Assembly (NCBI GenBank): GCA_004356305.1
Contig: SMXJ01000004.1
Span: 1-24,770, forward strand
From: Bacteroidota bacterium
GTDB taxonomy: Bacteria; Bacteroidota; Bacteroidia; Flavobacteriales; Flavobacteriaceae
DNA length: 24,770 bases
Direction of reading: 5' to 3'
Shown: in pieces, positions 24,224 through 24,770 of the stretch
Layout of the letters: every line of letters starts with the position of its first letter
How positions within the stretch are numbered: position 1 is the stretch's first letter
The notes under the pieces: generated by a model
Database searches by the model: none
The model's input: the letters and a program-made list of their open reading frames with translations, nothing else
What the model was told of the DNA's origin: nothing
Made by a program: the position numbers and the translations under genes

Positions 24224-24770
24224 CTAATTTCCTGTAGAATCCTTCTTCGTTTTCTTCTTTCCAAAAATTCCGCCAAGGATATCTTTGACTATATCGGTAG
24301 TTTCTTCTTTTGTCGTTTTACCGGTGGTGGTGGTTGCGTCTTTTGGCTTATTATCACCCCCGATAAGATCTTCGAGTATATTTATTCCCTTAGCCTCCAG
24401 ATCCTGCTTTTGTTTTTCAATGAGTTTTTGCGTAAGCGCCTTTACCGCAGTTTGGGTATTTATATTGATCTGAGGTTGGATCATGGTACCTTTTAAAGTC
24501 ACGGGAATCACTACAGTCATTTTTTCGGTCTCATCGGGGTCGAGTTTTGCCAGTAATTTGTTTACCTCACCACCCAGGTACTTCGCGGGAACATCCATGG
24601 TGACATTGTAGTCGATACTCTTGTCCAAACCGTGACTACCCCTGGCGGTGATCTTGATTCCTTGTACATCAAAATTGAACGGTTTCACTACAATTCTTCC
24701 GTTGTTGAAATCCAGAGCCGTGGATACATTTCGCAAACTCAATTTGTCCATATTTAAGAACTTTACCTGC
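24224..24770 (-). CDS. AsmA-like family protein, C-terminal end (N-terminal part outside window)
   Basis: The frame is open to the right edge (the residues before Met at 24751 read QVKFLN), so this is only the last 182 residues of a larger protein. LSLRNVSTALDFNNGRIVV, then FDVQGIKITARGSHGLDKSI and the block YNVTMDVPAKYLGGEVNKLL with VVIPVTLKGTMIQPQININ are the C-terminal repeats of AsmA-like proteins, which bridge the envelope and are linked to lipid transport and outer-membrane assembly. After these comes a low-complexity Lys/Thr/Glu-rich tail ending in GIFGKKKTKKDSTGN. The LysE gene follows on the same strand after about 75 bp. Confidence 0.85.
   Translation of the reverse strand, partial: QVKFLNMDKLSLRNVSTALDFNNGRIVVKPFNFDVQGIKITARGSHGLDKSIDYNVTMDVPAKYLGGEVNKLLAKLDPDETEKMTVVIPVTLKGTMIQPQININTQTAVKALTQKLIEKQKQDLEAKGINILEDLIGGDNKPKDATTTTGKTTKEETTDIVKDILGGIFGKKKTKKDSTGN

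Overview
The window looks like ordinary chromosomal core DNA from a member of the Flavobacteriaceae (phylum Bacteroidota), probably a marine or other environmental species. This rests on several things seen together: an AT-rich genome; intergenic promoters matching the Bacteroidota pattern TTTG-N20-TAnnTTTG rather than the E. coli -35/-10 pattern; a carboxypeptidase-like/TonB-dependent receptor; a DUF6089 outer-membrane protein; and the envelope cluster nadK-DUF6089-uppS-bamA-ompH-ompH-murI with pdxJ divergent to it. I see no rRNA, tRNA, CRISPR array, insertion sequence, prophage or plasmid gene. Nearly all the sequence is used by 23 protein genes (two cut by the window edges), and no gap exceeds 300 bp.

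Layout. (1) 1-2606, plus strand: the 3' part of a TPR-containing LytS-type sensor kinase and its LytTR response regulator, stop-to-start adjacent. (2) 10676-2697, minus strand: a CBS-domain protein, NAD kinase, a DUF6089 beta-barrel protein, undecaprenyl diphosphate synthase, BamA, two tandem OmpH/Skp-like periplasmic chaperones, a strong intrinsic terminator, then glutamate racemase. This block makes and assembles the envelope: lipid carrier and D-glutamate for peptidoglycan, and the machinery that folds outer-membrane proteins. (3) 10762-12268, plus strand: pdxJ (vitamin B6 synthesis) and an alpha/beta hydrolase, divergent from block 2. (4) 12419-16735, plus strand: a TonB-dependent receptor followed by a lipoprotein SGNH/GDSL hydrolase, closed by a clear terminator. 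(5) 16882-20648, plus strand: a small four-helix membrane protein, then trigger factor, clpP and clpX, the conserved protein folding and degradation cluster, closed by a terminator. (6) 20731-24770: a 65-residue lipoprotein (minus), a GH3-family adenylating enzyme (minus), a DUF2797 zinc/GIY-YIG-like protein (plus), a LysE-type exporter (minus) and the C-terminal end of an AsmA-like protein (minus).

I do not find a convincing new multi-gene system. The points most worth following up are the TonB receptor/SGNH lipoprotein pair, where the lipoprotein sits where a SusD-like partner would be expected; two inverted repeats lying between the -33 and -7 elements of predicted promoters (TonB receptor and small lipoprotein); the bacterial GH3 enzyme; and the DUF2797 protein, which combines a four-cysteine zinc knuckle with a GIY-YIG-like segment.
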